Counted from the stretch's first letter, positions 37,012-52,342 are shown. The stretch: 64,000 bases of DNA from Flexivirga alba (GCF_042661025.1 NZ_JBHSWH010000001.1:1-64000), one strand, 5' to 3'. The notes: generated by a model from the sequence alone, not told the origin. Numbers and translations are program-made.

Positions 37012-37966
37012 GCAAGCGGGCACCGTTGTCCCACAGGACCTTTCGCATCCAGTCATCACCGAGATCCAGCCTCGCCAAGGCCTCGAGCTGGTGCGCATAC
37101 GGGTAAGGAATGTTCGGGAAGTCCGAGCCGAGCACGACCCGATCCCCCAGCCCAGCGAGTCGTGCGACATACCCGTCGGGCAACGGCGCGAACCGATCAG
37201 TGAAGTCCGTGGCGACCATCGTGGTGTCCAGCTGCACGTTGTCGTAACGCTCCACCAGATCGGCGAACTCGTGATATTCCGGCATCCCCGCGTGCGCGAT
37301 CACCAGCGTCAATCGAGGGTGCTTCGCCAGGACACGGGCGATACGCTCCGAACCGGTGAATTCCCCTGGCAACGGCGCAGATCCAGCATGTATGACGACA
37401 GGCGCACCAGCATCCGCCAATACCTCCCATGCCCCGTCCAGCTGCTCGCCGTCCGGCGCGTAACCACCGACCTGCACGTGCATCTTGAAAAGTTGCGCAC
37501 CCAAGGCCAGCGCCTCACCGACATACGCTGCGGCATCCGGCTCCGGATAGAGCGTCCCGCAGTGCACGGCGTCCGGCACACGCCTGGCGAAGTCCGCGTT
37601 CCAGTCGTTGAGCCACCGTGCCATGCCGGGTTTGTGCGGGTAGGTCAGCGCCGGGATGGCGCGCACCCCGAAGCCACGCAACACAGCCAGCCGGGTGGCT
37701 TCGTCAAACCGGTAGGTGATCGGCCACGGAGCGCCGTAGTTCTGGTCGGCGGCGTCGAAGTAAGCCCACACCTTCTGCAGCATCGGCTCCGGCAGGAAGT
37801 GCACATGTATGTCGGCAAGCCCCGGAATCCCCAATGACCGCAGGTAATCCGGGATGTCACCGTCGGTCGCGGGCCCGGGGGTCGTCACGTCGACGCCTGT
37901 CGAGGAGTCCTCATGCCGCAAGCCTAACGAAACACCACTGGCGCCCCTGGAGTTGAATGTCCCCAT
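36986..37966 (-). CDS. Amidohydrolase family protein (ACMSD-like)
   Basis: A 326-residue TIM-barrel metal-dependent hydrolase: DIHVHFLPEPM carries the HxH metal motif, VVIHAGSAPLPGEFTG the third metal-binding region, LVIAHAGMPEYHEF the next histidine and VVLGSDFPNIPYPY the final aspartate. It groups with amidohydrolase_2 / ACMSD-type enzymes that act on small aromatic or amide substrates. Substrate unknown. The first 25 or so residues before DIPDYLRSLG look unconserved, so the true start could be internal. Confidence 0.82.
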   Translation of the reverse strand: MGTFNSRGASGVSLGLRHEDSSTGVDVTTPGPATDGDIPDYLRSLGIPGLADIHVHFLPEPMLQKVWAYFDAADQNYGAPWPITYRFDEATRLAVLRGFGVRAIPALTYPHKPGMARWLNDWNADFARRVPDAVHCGTLYPEPDAAAYVGEALALGAQLFKMHVQVGGYAPDGEQLDGAWEVLADAGAPVVIHAGSAPLPGEFTGSERIARVLAKHPRLTLVIAHAGMPEYHEFADLVERYDNVQLDTTMVATDFTDRFAPLPDGYVARLAGLGDRVVLGSDFPNIPYPYAHQLEALARLDLGDDWMRKVLWDNGARLLSVHATGR

Positions 37967-38056
37967 GAGGCTTATCCTGCGCTGGCAAGAGCGTCAGCAA
38001 GCTGCCGCCATGCCAACGCAGCCCAAGCTCACTGTGCTTGTTCAGAATGGACTTCT

Positions 38057-38527
38057 ATGACACACGACCGCGAGGTACTCACCTGGGACCTGTTCGGCAC
38101 CGCGAGCCGCGAGCTGGCGCAGACCATCCACGACAGCGGCTACCGGCCCGACCTGATCATCTCCATCGCCCGCGGCGGGCTGATCCCGGCCGGCGCCATC
38201 AGCTACGCGCTCGGCATGAAGAACGTGCACGTGCTCAACGTCGAGTTCTACACCGGCGTCGACGAACGGCTGCCGATGCCGGTGATGCTTCCGCCGGTGC
38301 CGCAACCGGTCGACCTGTCGGGCGCGACGGTGCTGATCATCGACGACGTCGCCGACACCGGTGGCACCCTCGACCTGGTCCGCAAGTTCTGCGAGGGTCA
38401 CGTCAAGGAGACGCGGTCCGCCGTCATCTACGAGAAGTCACGCTCCGTCGTGAAGTGCGAATACGTCTGGAAACGCACCGCTCAGTGGATCGACTTCCCG
38501 TGGTCGAGCCAGCCGGAGATCAGCTGA
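38057..38527 (+). CDS. Phosphoribosyltransferase family protein
   Basis: A 156-residue PRTase fold: PDLIISIARGGLIPAGAISYALGM as the hood/flexible part and the PRPP-binding loop VLIIDDVADTGGTLDLV. It resembles bacterial xanthine/guanine-type or hypothetical nucleobase phosphoribosyltransferases. The start ATG 38057 follows a spacer of 90 bp shared with the divergent amidohydrolase. It is convergent with lysX, with only 4 bp between stops. Confidence 0.88.
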   Translation: MTHDREVLTWDLFGTASRELAQTIHDSGYRPDLIISIARGGLIPAGAISYALGMKNVHVLNVEFYTGVDERLPMPVMLPPVPQPVDLSGATVLIIDDVADTGGTLDLVRKFCEGHVKETRSAVIYEKSRSVVKCEYVWKRTAQWIDFPWSSQPEIS

Positions 38528-38531
38528 CGCG

Positions 38532-41500
38532 TCACGCCTGCGGTCGCACGAAGGGGAATGCAAGGGTCGCCTTGATGCTCTGCCCGGTCAGCATCATGAC
38601 CACCCGGTCGACGCCCAGCCCAAGTCCACCGGTCGGAGGCATTGCCAGCTCCAGCCCGGCGAGGAACGCCTCGTCGAGCTGCATGGCCTCGACGTCACCG
38701 CCTGCCGCCGCAAGCGACTGCTGCGTGAACCGCTGGCGCTGATCGACAGGGTCGGTCAATTCGCTGTATGCCGTGCCCAATTCGGCACCGAACGCCACGA
38801 GGTCCCATTGCTCGGTCAGCCGGTCGTCGCTGCGATGCCGACGCGCGAGGGGGACACCTCGACCGGGAAGTCGCAGTAGAACGTCGGGAACGTCGTCTGC
38901 TTCTCGACGAGTGCTTCGTACAACTCCATGACCAGCTTGCCGGCCGACTGATCCGAGCGAACCGGCACACCGTGGTCCCGGCATACCTGCGCCACCTCGT
39001 CGCGACCCGAAGCAGAGGTGAGGCGCGTCCCGGCTGCCGTCGACACCGCATCGTGCACGGTGATCACCGGCCAGGGCTGCGTCAGGTCGATGTCGTCATA
39101 CCCACCGGATCCGTTGGGTCGCAACGCAATCGGCTTCCCGTGCACCGCGGTGGCGACATTCAGCAGCACCTCACGGGTGAGCTCGCGCATCATCGTGTAG
39201 TCGCCGTAGGCGGCATACGCCTCCAGCGAAGTGAACTCCGGGTTGTGGGTCGCGTCGGCGCCCTCGTTGCGGAAGTTGCGACCGATCTCGAAGATCCGTT
39301 GCATACCACCGACAGCAAGTCGCTTCAGGTAGAGCTCGGGGGCGATCCGCAGGAAGAGCTCCATGTTGTAGGCGTTGATGTGTGTCGCGAACGGCCGCGC
39401 GGCCGCGCCACCGTGCACCGGCTGCAACATCGGCGTCTCGACCTCCAGGAACCCTTGGTCCTGAAAGGTCTCCCGCATCGCCCGCACGGCGGCGGACCGC
39501 TGCACCAGCAACTCACGCGCGTGTTGATCCAGAATGAGCTCGAGCGACCGGTTGCGTGCCCGAGTGTCCTCACGCTGGAGGACGCCGATCCCCGGCACAG
39601 GCCGCAAGCACTTGGCCGCCATTTCCCACGAGTGCATCAGCACCGACAGCTCGCCGGTGCGTGAGGTCGCGACCGGACCGGTCACGCTGACCAGATCGCC
39701 GAGGTCGACGGCACGGCGCCAGAGGCACCGTGCACTGTCCGGCGAGTCGGCTGCGGTCACCATCACCTGCAGCATCTCGCGCTCGTCCTGTATGACGGCG
39801 AAGGACACCCCGCCGAGATCCCGCAATGCGCGGACCCGCCCGGCGACGGAGACGACGTGGTCGGTGACTTGGCCCGCGGGCAGGTCGGCGTACCGCTGCG
39901 CAATGGCCAGTGCCCGCTCGGTCCGCGGCACAGCCGCCGGGTAGGCGTCGACGCCGACTTCGTCGAGCACTTCCAGCTTGTCGCGCCGAACCCGCTGCTG
40001 CTCGGACAGGCGGACTGCGGGAGGACCGGTCAGCAGGAGCGCATTCTCTTGGTCCTGGACCCGATCGACGAACCAGGGCTCGGGTCGAGGCGGCTGGACG
40101 TCGGACGGACGTGGTCCGGTCAGCACACGGGGGCCTATCACCGGCACGAAGCCCTCGGCGATACCCATCGCCAGCCCGGCGCGTGGCACCGTCAGTGCGG
40201 GGTCGTAGCAGAGCAGCCGCGGCACCCAGGTCGGCTTGTACTTGTCGTTGGACCGGTAGAGCGTCTCGAGTTGGAAGAAACGCGACGCGAACGAAAGCGC
40301 CGCGTCGTTCAACCTGGTGATCGGCCCGGCGCCAACCTGGTCGGCGCTGCTGAACACCTCCCGGAACACCGCGAAGTTCAGCGACAGTCGTCGTATGCCG
40401 TGCTCGGGCGCCGCCTCGATCAGCTCCGAGACGAGATATTCGTTGAGGCCGTTCTCGGCATCCCGATCGCGGCGCATCAGATCCAGCGAAGCGCCACGCA
40501 CGCCCCAAGGGACGAAGGACAGGAAGCCACGGATGGTGCCCTGCGCATCGTGCGCGGTGATGATGACGCACCGTCCGTCGGCCGGATCGCCCAGCCGATT
40601 GAGCGCCATCGAGAAGCCGCGCTCGGTCTCCTCGCCGCGCCACTCTTCGGCCAGTCCCTCGATCACGTGCAACTCTTCGGTTGACAACTCGGCGTGCCGG
40701 CGCACCCGCGTGGTGTAGCCGGCCCGCCGCAACCGCGTGACAGCCTGGCGGACCGGTCGCATCGACCGGCCACGCAGCGAGAACGTCTCGACATCGATGA
40801 TCGCCTCGTCGCCGAGTGCGAACGCCTTCAGTCCTGCTTCGACATACTCGTGCGAACCGTGCTCGGAGCTGGACAGCACCGCCGGATAGAGACCGAGCTC
40901 ACGGCACTGCTCGAGCCACGCTTGTATGGCGGGCTGCCACGACGTCGCTCGTCCGATCGGGTCTGCGCTCGCGACGCTGACGCTTCCTTCGTTCCGGTAG
41001 GTCACTGCCGCCTGCCCGTCCGCGGAGAAGACGACGCTCTTGTCCCGTCGGGTCGCGAAGTAGCCGAGCGAGTCGTTCTCGCCGTGCAGCAACAGCAGCC
41101 GGCGTATGGCGAGCTCCTCGTCCGCGGTCTGGAATTGTCGCCCCCGTCCCGATCGCATGAAGACCAAGCTGGCCAACAACAGCGCGATCGTCGACATGAT
41201 CCCGGCGAGACCATAGACCCAGGTATGGCCGACATGCCCGTGCAACCCGGGCGTGGTCTCGTCGGAAGTCAGGCCGAAGGTCGAGCGCACCGCGAACCGG
41301 GTGATCTCCCGGGTGCCGTGCAGCGTGTTGTCAGCGGTCATAGATATGGCGAGCGTGACCAGGAAGGAAAGGATCAGACCGACCACCAACACTGCCGCCG
41401 CCGCGACCCGGCTTCCGGGAGCGAGGCGCGCCGGGAACCCACGGCGGCTTGCAGCGACAACAATGAGCACGGCCAGGCCCACGACGAACGAGATCACGGT

Positions 41501-41953
41501 GATGGGAACGCTCGTCACGAACGAGTGATAGTCACGGTCGAAACCGGACAGCCGCGAGTCCTGCAGCCAGTCCTGTCGAAACACCGACCCCAGCAGCAGC
41601 ACGAAGCTGCTGAGCACGCTCAGAAACATCAGGGCGACAACGATGGTGTGCCCGAAACGCAGCCGCCGGCGCACGGCGCCGGCCAGCACGAACAGCAGGC
41701 AGACGATGAACAGGCTCGGCTCCGCGGGGACGTTCACCAGGCCGAGAACGTCCTCGATGATCGAGACAACGATATTGCCGTGCAGGGCGACACTCAGCAG
41801 CGAGACGACCGCGGCGAACATGAAGGTTCGGCCGATCCAGCGTGCGACGTGTTCGCGCCACGGGAGGTGTGCCCGCTGCCGCACGGATGGTCCGCCATAG
41901 GGGTTGAAGGAGCCTCTCAGCACTTTCGGCACCCGAGCCACGCTGCCGATCAC
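38532..41953 (-). CDS. lysX: LysX: lysyl-phosphatidylglycerol synthase fused to lysyl-tRNA synthetase (frameshifted here)
   Basis: A bifunctional protein that makes Lys-tRNA and transfers lysine to membrane phosphatidylglycerol, lowering the negative surface charge and protecting against cationic peptides. Order: about seven N-terminal membrane helices, a DUF2156 GNAT-like transferase domain (GENDSLGYFATRRDKSVVFS, SLDLMRRDRDAENGLNEYLV), an OB-fold anticodon domain, and a class II LysRS core (FEIGRNFRNEGADATHNPEF, MPPTGGLGLGVDRVVMML). One G is missing in the GGGGG run at 38849-38853, splitting off the last 100 or so residues. Corrected length about 1,140. GTG 41953 is chosen because AAGGAG lies five bases upstream. 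Confidence 0.93.
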
Positions 41954-42061
41954 TCATGCTCCTTCCACATCGCACGACTTTCCAACGTCGGGCCGATCCT
42001 ACAGTCGAGAAGCTGAGAATCCGGTGGGCTGCTCAGTCGGCTCTCAGTCAACTGCAGGAAC

Positions 42062-42099
42062 AAAAATGTGGCCCCGCCTGAATCAGGCGGGGCCACATT
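42062..42099 (-). terminator. Terminator of the rRNA operon
   Basis: On the minus strand a hairpin of TGTGGCCCCGCCTGA and its complement with almost no loop is followed by TTTTT. It lies eight bases after the 5S gene and ends the operon before lysX, which is on the same strand. Confidence 0.93.
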
Positions 42100-42106
42100 G
42101 AATGAT

Positions 42107-42225
42107 TGTTCGGCGGTGTCCTACTCTCCCACACCCTACCGAGTGCAGTACCATCGGCGCTGAAGGGCTTAGCTTCCGGGTTCGGGATGTTACCGGGCGT
42201 TTCCCACTTCGCTATAACCGCCGTA
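42107..42225 (-). rRNA. rrf: 5S ribosomal RNA
   Basis: A 119-nt gene starting TACGGCGGTTATAGCGAAG and ending CACCGCCGAACA on the minus strand, with the conserved CCGAAC and GTGGGAGAGTAGG segments. Last gene of the operon. Confidence 0.95.
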
Positions 42226-42309
42226 ACCCTGTGAAACAAGGTCACACATATTCACTTCACAAACCCACCCGCAGGTGGGGGTTGTGCCGCACTGTGTGGG
42301 TGTTGTTTC

Positions 42310-42329
42310 AGAATCGTATAGTGGACGCG
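42310..42329 (-). other. 23S processing stem, 3' arm
   Basis: AGAATCGTATAGTGGACGCG pairs with 45524-45543 (19 of 20 positions, the other a G-U pair), enclosing the whole 23S gene. This is the expected RNase III processing stalk. Confidence 0.85.
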
Positions 42330-42359
42330 TACCCTTGCGGGTTCTAAGAAAAAGTTGAG

Positions 42360-47387
<5,028 letters not shown>

Positions 47388-47898
47388 AAGAATCCAAAAC
47401 TGGCAAAAATCGATCAAGAGCAAAAAATGCTACAAAAACGATCAAACCAACAAACAATTGGCATCAATCATTCGACACGCTGTTGAGTTCTCAAAAAACG
47501 ACCAGGCACCTGTCTCCGTGCGGCTTGCACCACACATCAACAAGAACTGTGCTTTCTTGGTTGTGCCCACTCGGCTCTTGGGCGGCAAGTCGGTGATCTT
47601 GGAAGATCTCGACTCTCGCGCACTTGGCTCCGAGCGACGTTGTCAGCCTAGCAGACTGTCTGAGCGGCTTCAAAATCCGATCAGCCAGTCTTCCGTGGGC
47701 ACTCCCGAAGGGCTTTCGCTCTTCGTTCGCCGCCCCGTTGGGCTGACAAGAAGAACAGTAGACCACCGATGCGTGAACTACCAAATCGGGGCCATTCCGC
47801 GGTTTTTCGCCCCTCGAAGTGCTCCCCGCTGCGCCCCTGGCGAGACCTCGCGGGTCCCCGCGTCGTGCGACAGCGCGGAGACCCTTCCCGAGTCCGAC
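47388..47898 (-). promoter_or_regulatory. rRNA operon leader and promoter
   Basis: TTGAAG (47668-47673), 17 bases, TAGGCT (47645-47650) on the minus strand is a typical actinobacterial rrn promoter. The leader contains TTTTTTGAGAACTCAACAG near 47480-47500, the conserved antitermination-type segment of actinobacterial rrn operons, and the 5' arm of the 16S stalk (47462-47471). No gene is seen in this stretch of about 510 bp. Confidence 0.8.
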
Positions 47899-49278
47899 TC
47901 AGTCCACCAAGAGGCTCAGCAGGTCGGCGCGGGTCAGGACGCCGACGGGCTTGCCGTCCTGGACCACCATCAGCGCATCGTGCTTGTTCAGCAGCTCCCG
48001 GGCGCCGGTCACGCGTTCATTGGCGCCGATCATCGGCAACGCGGCCTCCATGTGGCGTTCGACCGGGTCCGCGAGATGCGCGTGACCGGCATACAGGGCG
48101 TCGAGCAACTCACGCTCGCTGACCGACCCGGCGACCTCGCCGGCCATCACCGGGGGTTCGGCATTGACCACGGGCATCTGAGATACGTCGTACTCGCGCA
48201 GGATCTGGATCGCATCGCGAATCGTCTCGTTCGGGTGTGTGTGGACCAGTGCAGGCATGGAGCCTTCCTTCGCGGCCAGCACACTGCCGACTGTCTGCTC
48301 CTCCGCCTGCCCGGGCAGGAAGCCATAACTGCCCATCCACGTGTCGTCGAAGATCTTCGACAGATAGCCGCGACCGGAGTCCGGCAAGAGCACCACGACC
48401 GTCGCCTCGGCAGGCAACGTCGCCGCGTGACGAAGGGCGGCCACGACCGCCATACCGCAGGAGCCGCCGACGAGCAGGCCCTCCTCGCGAGCAAGCCGGC
48501 GGGTCATCGCGAACGATTCGGCGTCGGTCACCGCGATCACATCGTCGACCACCGCCGGGTCGTAGGCGCGCGGCCACATGTCCTCGCCGACTCCCTCGAC
48601 CAGATACGGGCGCCCGCTGCCTCCGGAGTAGACCGAGCCCTCCGGGTCGGCGCCGATGATCTTGACGCGCCCTCCGGCCCGGTCCGCGGATATCTCCCGC
48701 AGGAAGCGACCGGTGCCGGTGATGGTGCCGCCGGTGCCGATGCCCGCGACGAACGACGTGAGCTCACCGTCGGTGTCCGCCCAGATCTCCGGGCCGGTCG
48801 AGTGATAGTGCGAATTGGGACCTTCGGGGTTGGAGTACTGGTCCGGCTTCCAGCCACCGGGGGTCTCGGCGGCCAGCCGATCCGAAACGCTGTAGTAGGA
48901 GTCCGGGTGCTCCGGCGGGACGGACGTCGGGGTGACGATGACCTGCGCGCCATACGCCTTGAGGACGTTGCGCTTGTCCTCGCTGACTTTGTCGGGGCAC
49001 ACGAAGATGCACTTGTAGCCCTTGCGCTGACCGACCAGCGCGAGGCCGACGCCGGTGTTGCCGGAGGTGGGCTCGACGATCGTGCCGCCCGGCTGCAGCG
49101 CCCCGGACGCTTCCGCGGCCTCGATCATCCGCAGCGCGATCCGGTCCTTGACGGACCCGCCGGGGTTGACGTATTCGACCTTGGCCAGGACGGTGCACTG
49201 GATCCCCTCAGTGACTTTCGACAACCGCACGAGCGGAGTGCCACCGACCAGATCGACTATGTGCTCAGCAAACTTCAT
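47899..49278 (-). CDS. cbs: Cystathionine beta-synthase with C-terminal CBS pair
   Basis: Condenses serine (or O-acetylserine) with homocysteine to give cystathionine. PLP lysine K44 in NPGGSVKDRI, phosphate loop EPTSGNTGVGLAL and GIGTGGTITGTGRFL are canonical for fold-type II; two CBS repeats fill about residues 330-459 (ETIRDAIQILREYDVSQMPVV, TGARELLNKHDALMVVQDGKPVGV). No haem-binding N-terminal extension is present. 459 residues, normal. Together with metB it makes the trans-sulfuration pathway, though the genes are far apart here. Confidence 0.94.
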   Translation of the reverse strand: MKFAEHIVDLVGGTPLVRLSKVTEGIQCTVLAKVEYVNPGGSVKDRIALRMIEAAEASGALQPGGTIVEPTSGNTGVGLALVGQRKGYKCIFVCPDKVSEDKRNVLKAYGAQVIVTPTSVPPEHPDSYYSVSDRLAAETPGGWKPDQYSNPEGPNSHYHSTGPEIWADTDGELTSFVAGIGTGGTITGTGRFLREISADRAGGRVKIIGADPEGSVYSGGSGRPYLVEGVGEDMWPRAYDPAVVDDVIAVTDAESFAMTRRLAREEGLLVGGSCGMAVVAALRHAATLPAEATVVVLLPDSGRGYLSKIFDDTWMGSYGFLPGQAEEQTVGSVLAAKEGSMPALVHTHPNETIRDAIQILREYDVSQMPVVNAEPPVMAGEVAGSVSERELLDALYAGHAHLADPVERHMEAALPMIGANERVTGARELLNKHDALMVVQDGKPVGVLTRADLLSLLVD

Positions 49279-49433
49279 GCACTGATCGTCTCAGATGCCG
49301 GATACCCGTGGTGCGGTGTCACGGCGACTCACCCAGGCGGCGGCGGTTTGCCCCGGAATGAGAACATTGTCCCGACCGTGAATGATCAAGACGGGCGCAC
49401 GGCCAACGGCGGCGGAGGGCGGGTGAACCAGCG

Positions 49434-50525
49434 ATGAGTCGGGCATCAATGGCTCGCAAGGCGGCGACATATGCCGCAGGGACCGCCGGTGTCAGCGCAG
49501 CCGGTTTCCTCAGCGGCTGGGGCGTGCTCAAGGGTGAGGCCGCGATCGCGCGACGGGTCGTGGGCCAGCCGTTCGACGGAGCACCCGACGACAATGGTGT
49601 GTATGGCGCCGGGCCCGGCGATCCGATCCAGTTCGTCGTCCTGGGCGACTCCACCGCCAAGGGCATGGGTGCCGACGCCGCAACGCAGACCGTCGGCGCG
49701 ATCATCGCGACAGCCGCCGCGGCATTCGCCGGCCGGCCGGTGCAGTTGAGCAACGTCGCCGTCGTGGGAGCGACCTCAACCGACCTGGGCCGCCAGCTGG
49801 ACGCCGTCCTGACACACGTCCCCCACCCGGACGTCACGCTGATCATGGTCGGCGCGAACGACGTCACCAGTCGCCTGTCGCAGACCGACGCGGTCGAACA
49901 CCTCGCGGAGACCGTCCGCCGCCTGCGCGACGCCGACAGCCCGGTGGTCGTGGCGACCTGCCCCGACCTGGGCGTCATCAAGCCGGTTCCCCAGCCGCTT
50001 CGCCAGCTGGCGCGCCGCTGGTCGCGACACCTGGCCGCGGCGCAGACGCGGGTCGTCGTCGAGCTCGGCGGGCGCACGGTGTCACTCGGTGATCTGCTGG
50101 GCCACGAGTTCTCCGACAGCCCGGCGGTGATGTTCTCCAAGGATCGCTTCCATCCGTCGTCCGCCGGTTACGCACGGGCCGCGTCCGCGTTGCTGCCCAG
50201 CGTGCTGGATGCGCTCGGTGAGGTGTCGCCCGACACGGGTCGGAGGCCGGAGCGACTGCGTGGTGAAGCAGTGCGCCCGGTAGCCTCCGCCGCCCGGCGA
50301 GCCGCGCGCGACCCGGGCACCGAGGTCACCGGCACCGAGGTCGAAGGTATGGCGCGCAACGCACGCGGACCATGGGCGGTCCTGCTCCGCCGGCACCGGC
50401 ATCCGTTGCCTCTCCCGGACGAGGACGTCAAGGCGGCCGAGACCGACGCGGTCGAAGCCCCGGAGACGGCCGCGGCCGAGACCGAACTGCCCGACGGCGG
50501 GGACAACCCGACCGAGTCGCGCTAG
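49434..50525 (+). CDS. SGNH/GDSL-family hydrolase
   Basis: A 363-residue esterase-like protein. The block I serine is S73 in VVLGDSTAKGMG, block III is VGANDVTSR, and the terminal His lies in SKDRFHPSSAGYARAA. The N-terminus has a hydrophobic stretch (ATYAAGTAGVSAAGFLSGWG) that could be a membrane anchor or signal. The C-terminal 100 residues are low complexity, rich in Ala, Glu, Pro. Related actinobacterial proteins are assumed to be cell-envelope esterases or lipases. Divergent from cbs. Confidence 0.85.
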   Translation: MSRASMARKAATYAAGTAGVSAAGFLSGWGVLKGEAAIARRVVGQPFDGAPDDNGVYGAGPGDPIQFVVLGDSTAKGMGADAATQTVGAIIATAAAAFAGRPVQLSNVAVVGATSTDLGRQLDAVLTHVPHPDVTLIMVGANDVTSRLSQTDAVEHLAETVRRLRDADSPVVVATCPDLGVIKPVPQPLRQLARRWSRHLAAAQTRVVVELGGRTVSLGDLLGHEFSDSPAVMFSKDRFHPSSAGYARAASALLPSVLDALGEVSPDTGRRPERLRGEAVRPVASAARRAARDPGTEVTGTEVEGMARNARGPWAVLLRRHRHPLPLPDEDVKAAETDAVEAPETAAAETELPDGGDNPTESR

Positions 50526-50565
50526 CCGCCGCATTGCGCCTACAGGGCGGGCTTAGAGTCGATGT

Positions 50566-50979
50566 ATGACGACCGACCCTGAATGCATCTTCTGCAAAAT
50601 CGTGGCGGGTGACCTTCCCGCCGAGAAGATCCACGAGGACGACCGCACCATCGCCTTCATGGACGTCAACCCGGGCACCCGCGGCCACGCGCTGGTGATC
50701 CCGAAGAACCACACCAAGGACCTGCTCGAGATCGACCCCGACGAGCTCGCCGCGGTCACCCGGTCAGCGCAGACGGTCTCCCGGCGGGCGATGGAGCGGC
50801 TCGAGGCCGACGGCATCAACCTGCTCAACTGCTGCGGCTCGGAGGCATGGCAGACCGTTTTCCATTTCCACATCCACGTCGTGCCCCGGTATGTCGACGA
50901 TCCACTACAGCTGCCGTGGATCCCGGCGCCCGGCGAACCCGACGAAATCGCTCAGACCGCAAAGCTCTTGCGCGACTGA
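50566..50979 (+). CDS. HIT-family nucleotide hydrolase (HinT-like)
   Basis: A 137-residue histidine-triad protein: ECIFCKIVAGDLPAEKIHEDDRTIAFMDVNPGTRGHALVIPKNH, then the triad FHFHIHVVPRY. The CxxC pair at the N-terminus and the spacing are typical of HinT/HIT phosphoramidases. Intact, unlike the other HIT gene in the window. Confidence 0.93.
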   Translation: MTTDPECIFCKIVAGDLPAEKIHEDDRTIAFMDVNPGTRGHALVIPKNHTKDLLEIDPDELAAVTRSAQTVSRRAMERLEADGINLLNCCGSEAWQTVFHFHIHVVPRYVDDPLQLPWIPAPGEPDEIAQTAKLLRD

Positions 50980-51045
50980 ACCATCGGTCCGACGAGGTGC
51001 CGCGGGGCCGTTGTGGCCCACGCCATACACTCGACACCGAAAGTA

Positions 51046-51059
51046 TTACCCGTGAGTAA
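51046..51059 (+). promoter_or_regulatory. Imperfect palindrome upstream of the thiolase gene
   Basis: TTACCCGTGAGTAA has TTAC/GTAA arms and sits 30 bases before the ATG. Palindromes of the form TTACTC-GAGTAA upstream of beta-oxidation genes suggest a TetR-type fatty-acid regulator; the assignment is inference. Confidence 0.4.
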
Positions 51060-51089
51060 CATCGCTCGTTCTGCAACGACGGAGGACCC

Positions 51090-52313
51090 ATGCCTGAAGC
51101 TGTCATCGTTTCCACTGCTCGCACGCCGATCGGTCGTGCCTTCAAGGGTTCCCTGAAGGACATTCGCCCCGACGACCTGAGTGTGCAGGTCATCCAGGCA
51201 GCCCTGGCCCGCGTGCCGGACCTCGACCCGACACTGGTCGAGGACCTCTACCTCGGCTGCGCCGAGCCCTGGGCCGAGCACGGCAGCAACATGGCGCGCG
51301 TCGTGGCAGTGCTCGGTGGCTGGGACCACCTGCCCGGAGCAACCGTCAACCGCTTCTGCTCGTCCTCGGTGCAGACCACCCGGATGGCCGCGCACGCGAT
51401 CAAGGCCGGCGAGGGTGACGTCTTCATCTCCGCCGGTGTCGAGTGCGTCTCCCGCTATGCCGACTTCTCCGGCGCCGGCGGCAGCAACGTCACCTGGCAG
51501 AACCCGAAGTTCGCGGACGCCAAGGCACGCACAGAGCAGACCGCCAAGGACAACTCCACTTGGTCGGACCCGCGCGAGGCCGGCAACCTGCCGGACGTCT
51601 ACATCGCGATGGGCCAGACCGCCGAGAACGTCGCGACACTGCGCGGCATCAGCCGCGAGCGCCAGGACGAGTGGGGCGTCAGCAGCCAGAACCGCGCCGA
51701 GAAGGCAATCGCGGACGGCTTCTTCGCACGTGAGATCGCACCCGTGACGTTGCCCGACGGCACCGTCGTCAGCACCGACGACGGCCCGCGCCCGGGAGTC
51801 ACACTGGAGAAGGTCAGCGCGTTGCAGCCGGTCTTCCGTGAGAACGGCACCGTCACCGCCGGCAACTGCTGCCCGCTCAACGACGGCGCCGCCGCGGTGG
51901 TGGTCATGAGCGACACCAAGGCCAAGGAGCTCGGGCTGACCCCGCTGGCCCGCGTTGTGTCGACCGGTGTCTCCGCCCTCTCCCCCGAGATCATGGGTCT
52001 CGGCCCGGTGGAGGCTTCCCGTCAGGCACTGAAGCGCGCGGGTATGACGATCGGCGATCTGGACCTCTACGAGATCAACGAGGCCTTCGCCGCCCAGGTG
52101 CTCCCGTCGGCCGACGACCTCGGGATGGACTTCGACAAGCTGAACGTCCACGGTGGCGCCATCGCCCTGGGCCACCCGTTCGGCTCGACCGGAGCCCGCA
52201 TCACCACGACGCTGCTCAACGGCCTGCAGGAGGCCGACGGCACGTTCGGCCTGGAGACCATGTGCGTCGGAGGCGGCCAGGGTATGGCGATCATCTACGA
52301 GCGCCTCTCCTGA
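51090..52313 (+). CDS. fadA: Acetyl-CoA C-acyltransferase (thiolase)
   Basis: A 407-residue thiolase. Nucleophile C90 in NRFCSSSVQTTRMAAHAI, then GGAIALGHPFGSTGARI and the second cysteine in MCVGGGQGMAI. Thiolases of this type catalyse the last step of beta-oxidation (or the reverse condensation). No acyl-CoA dehydrogenase or hydroxyacyl-CoA dehydrogenase gene is adjacent. The gene ends in a strong bidirectional terminator. Confidence 0.94.
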   Translation: MPEAVIVSTARTPIGRAFKGSLKDIRPDDLSVQVIQAALARVPDLDPTLVEDLYLGCAEPWAEHGSNMARVVAVLGGWDHLPGATVNRFCSSSVQTTRMAAHAIKAGEGDVFISAGVECVSRYADFSGAGGSNVTWQNPKFADAKARTEQTAKDNSTWSDPREAGNLPDVYIAMGQTAENVATLRGISRERQDEWGVSSQNRAEKAIADGFFAREIAPVTLPDGTVVSTDDGPRPGVTLEKVSALQPVFRENGTVTAGNCCPLNDGAAAVVVMSDTKAKELGLTPLARVVSTGVSALSPEIMGLGPVEASRQALKRAGMTIGDLDLYEINEAFAAQVLPSADDLGMDFDKLNVHGGAIALGHPFGSTGARITTTLLNGLQEADGTFGLETMCVGGGQGMAIIYERLS

Positions 52314-52342
52314 TGGCCGTCGTAACTCGTTCTGAGACATAA

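Noticed and set aside
40694..42016. 440-residue plus-strand frame opposite lysX
   Set aside because: Antisense shadow with strongly His/Arg/Glu/Gln-biased composition, no motif, no ribosome binding site.
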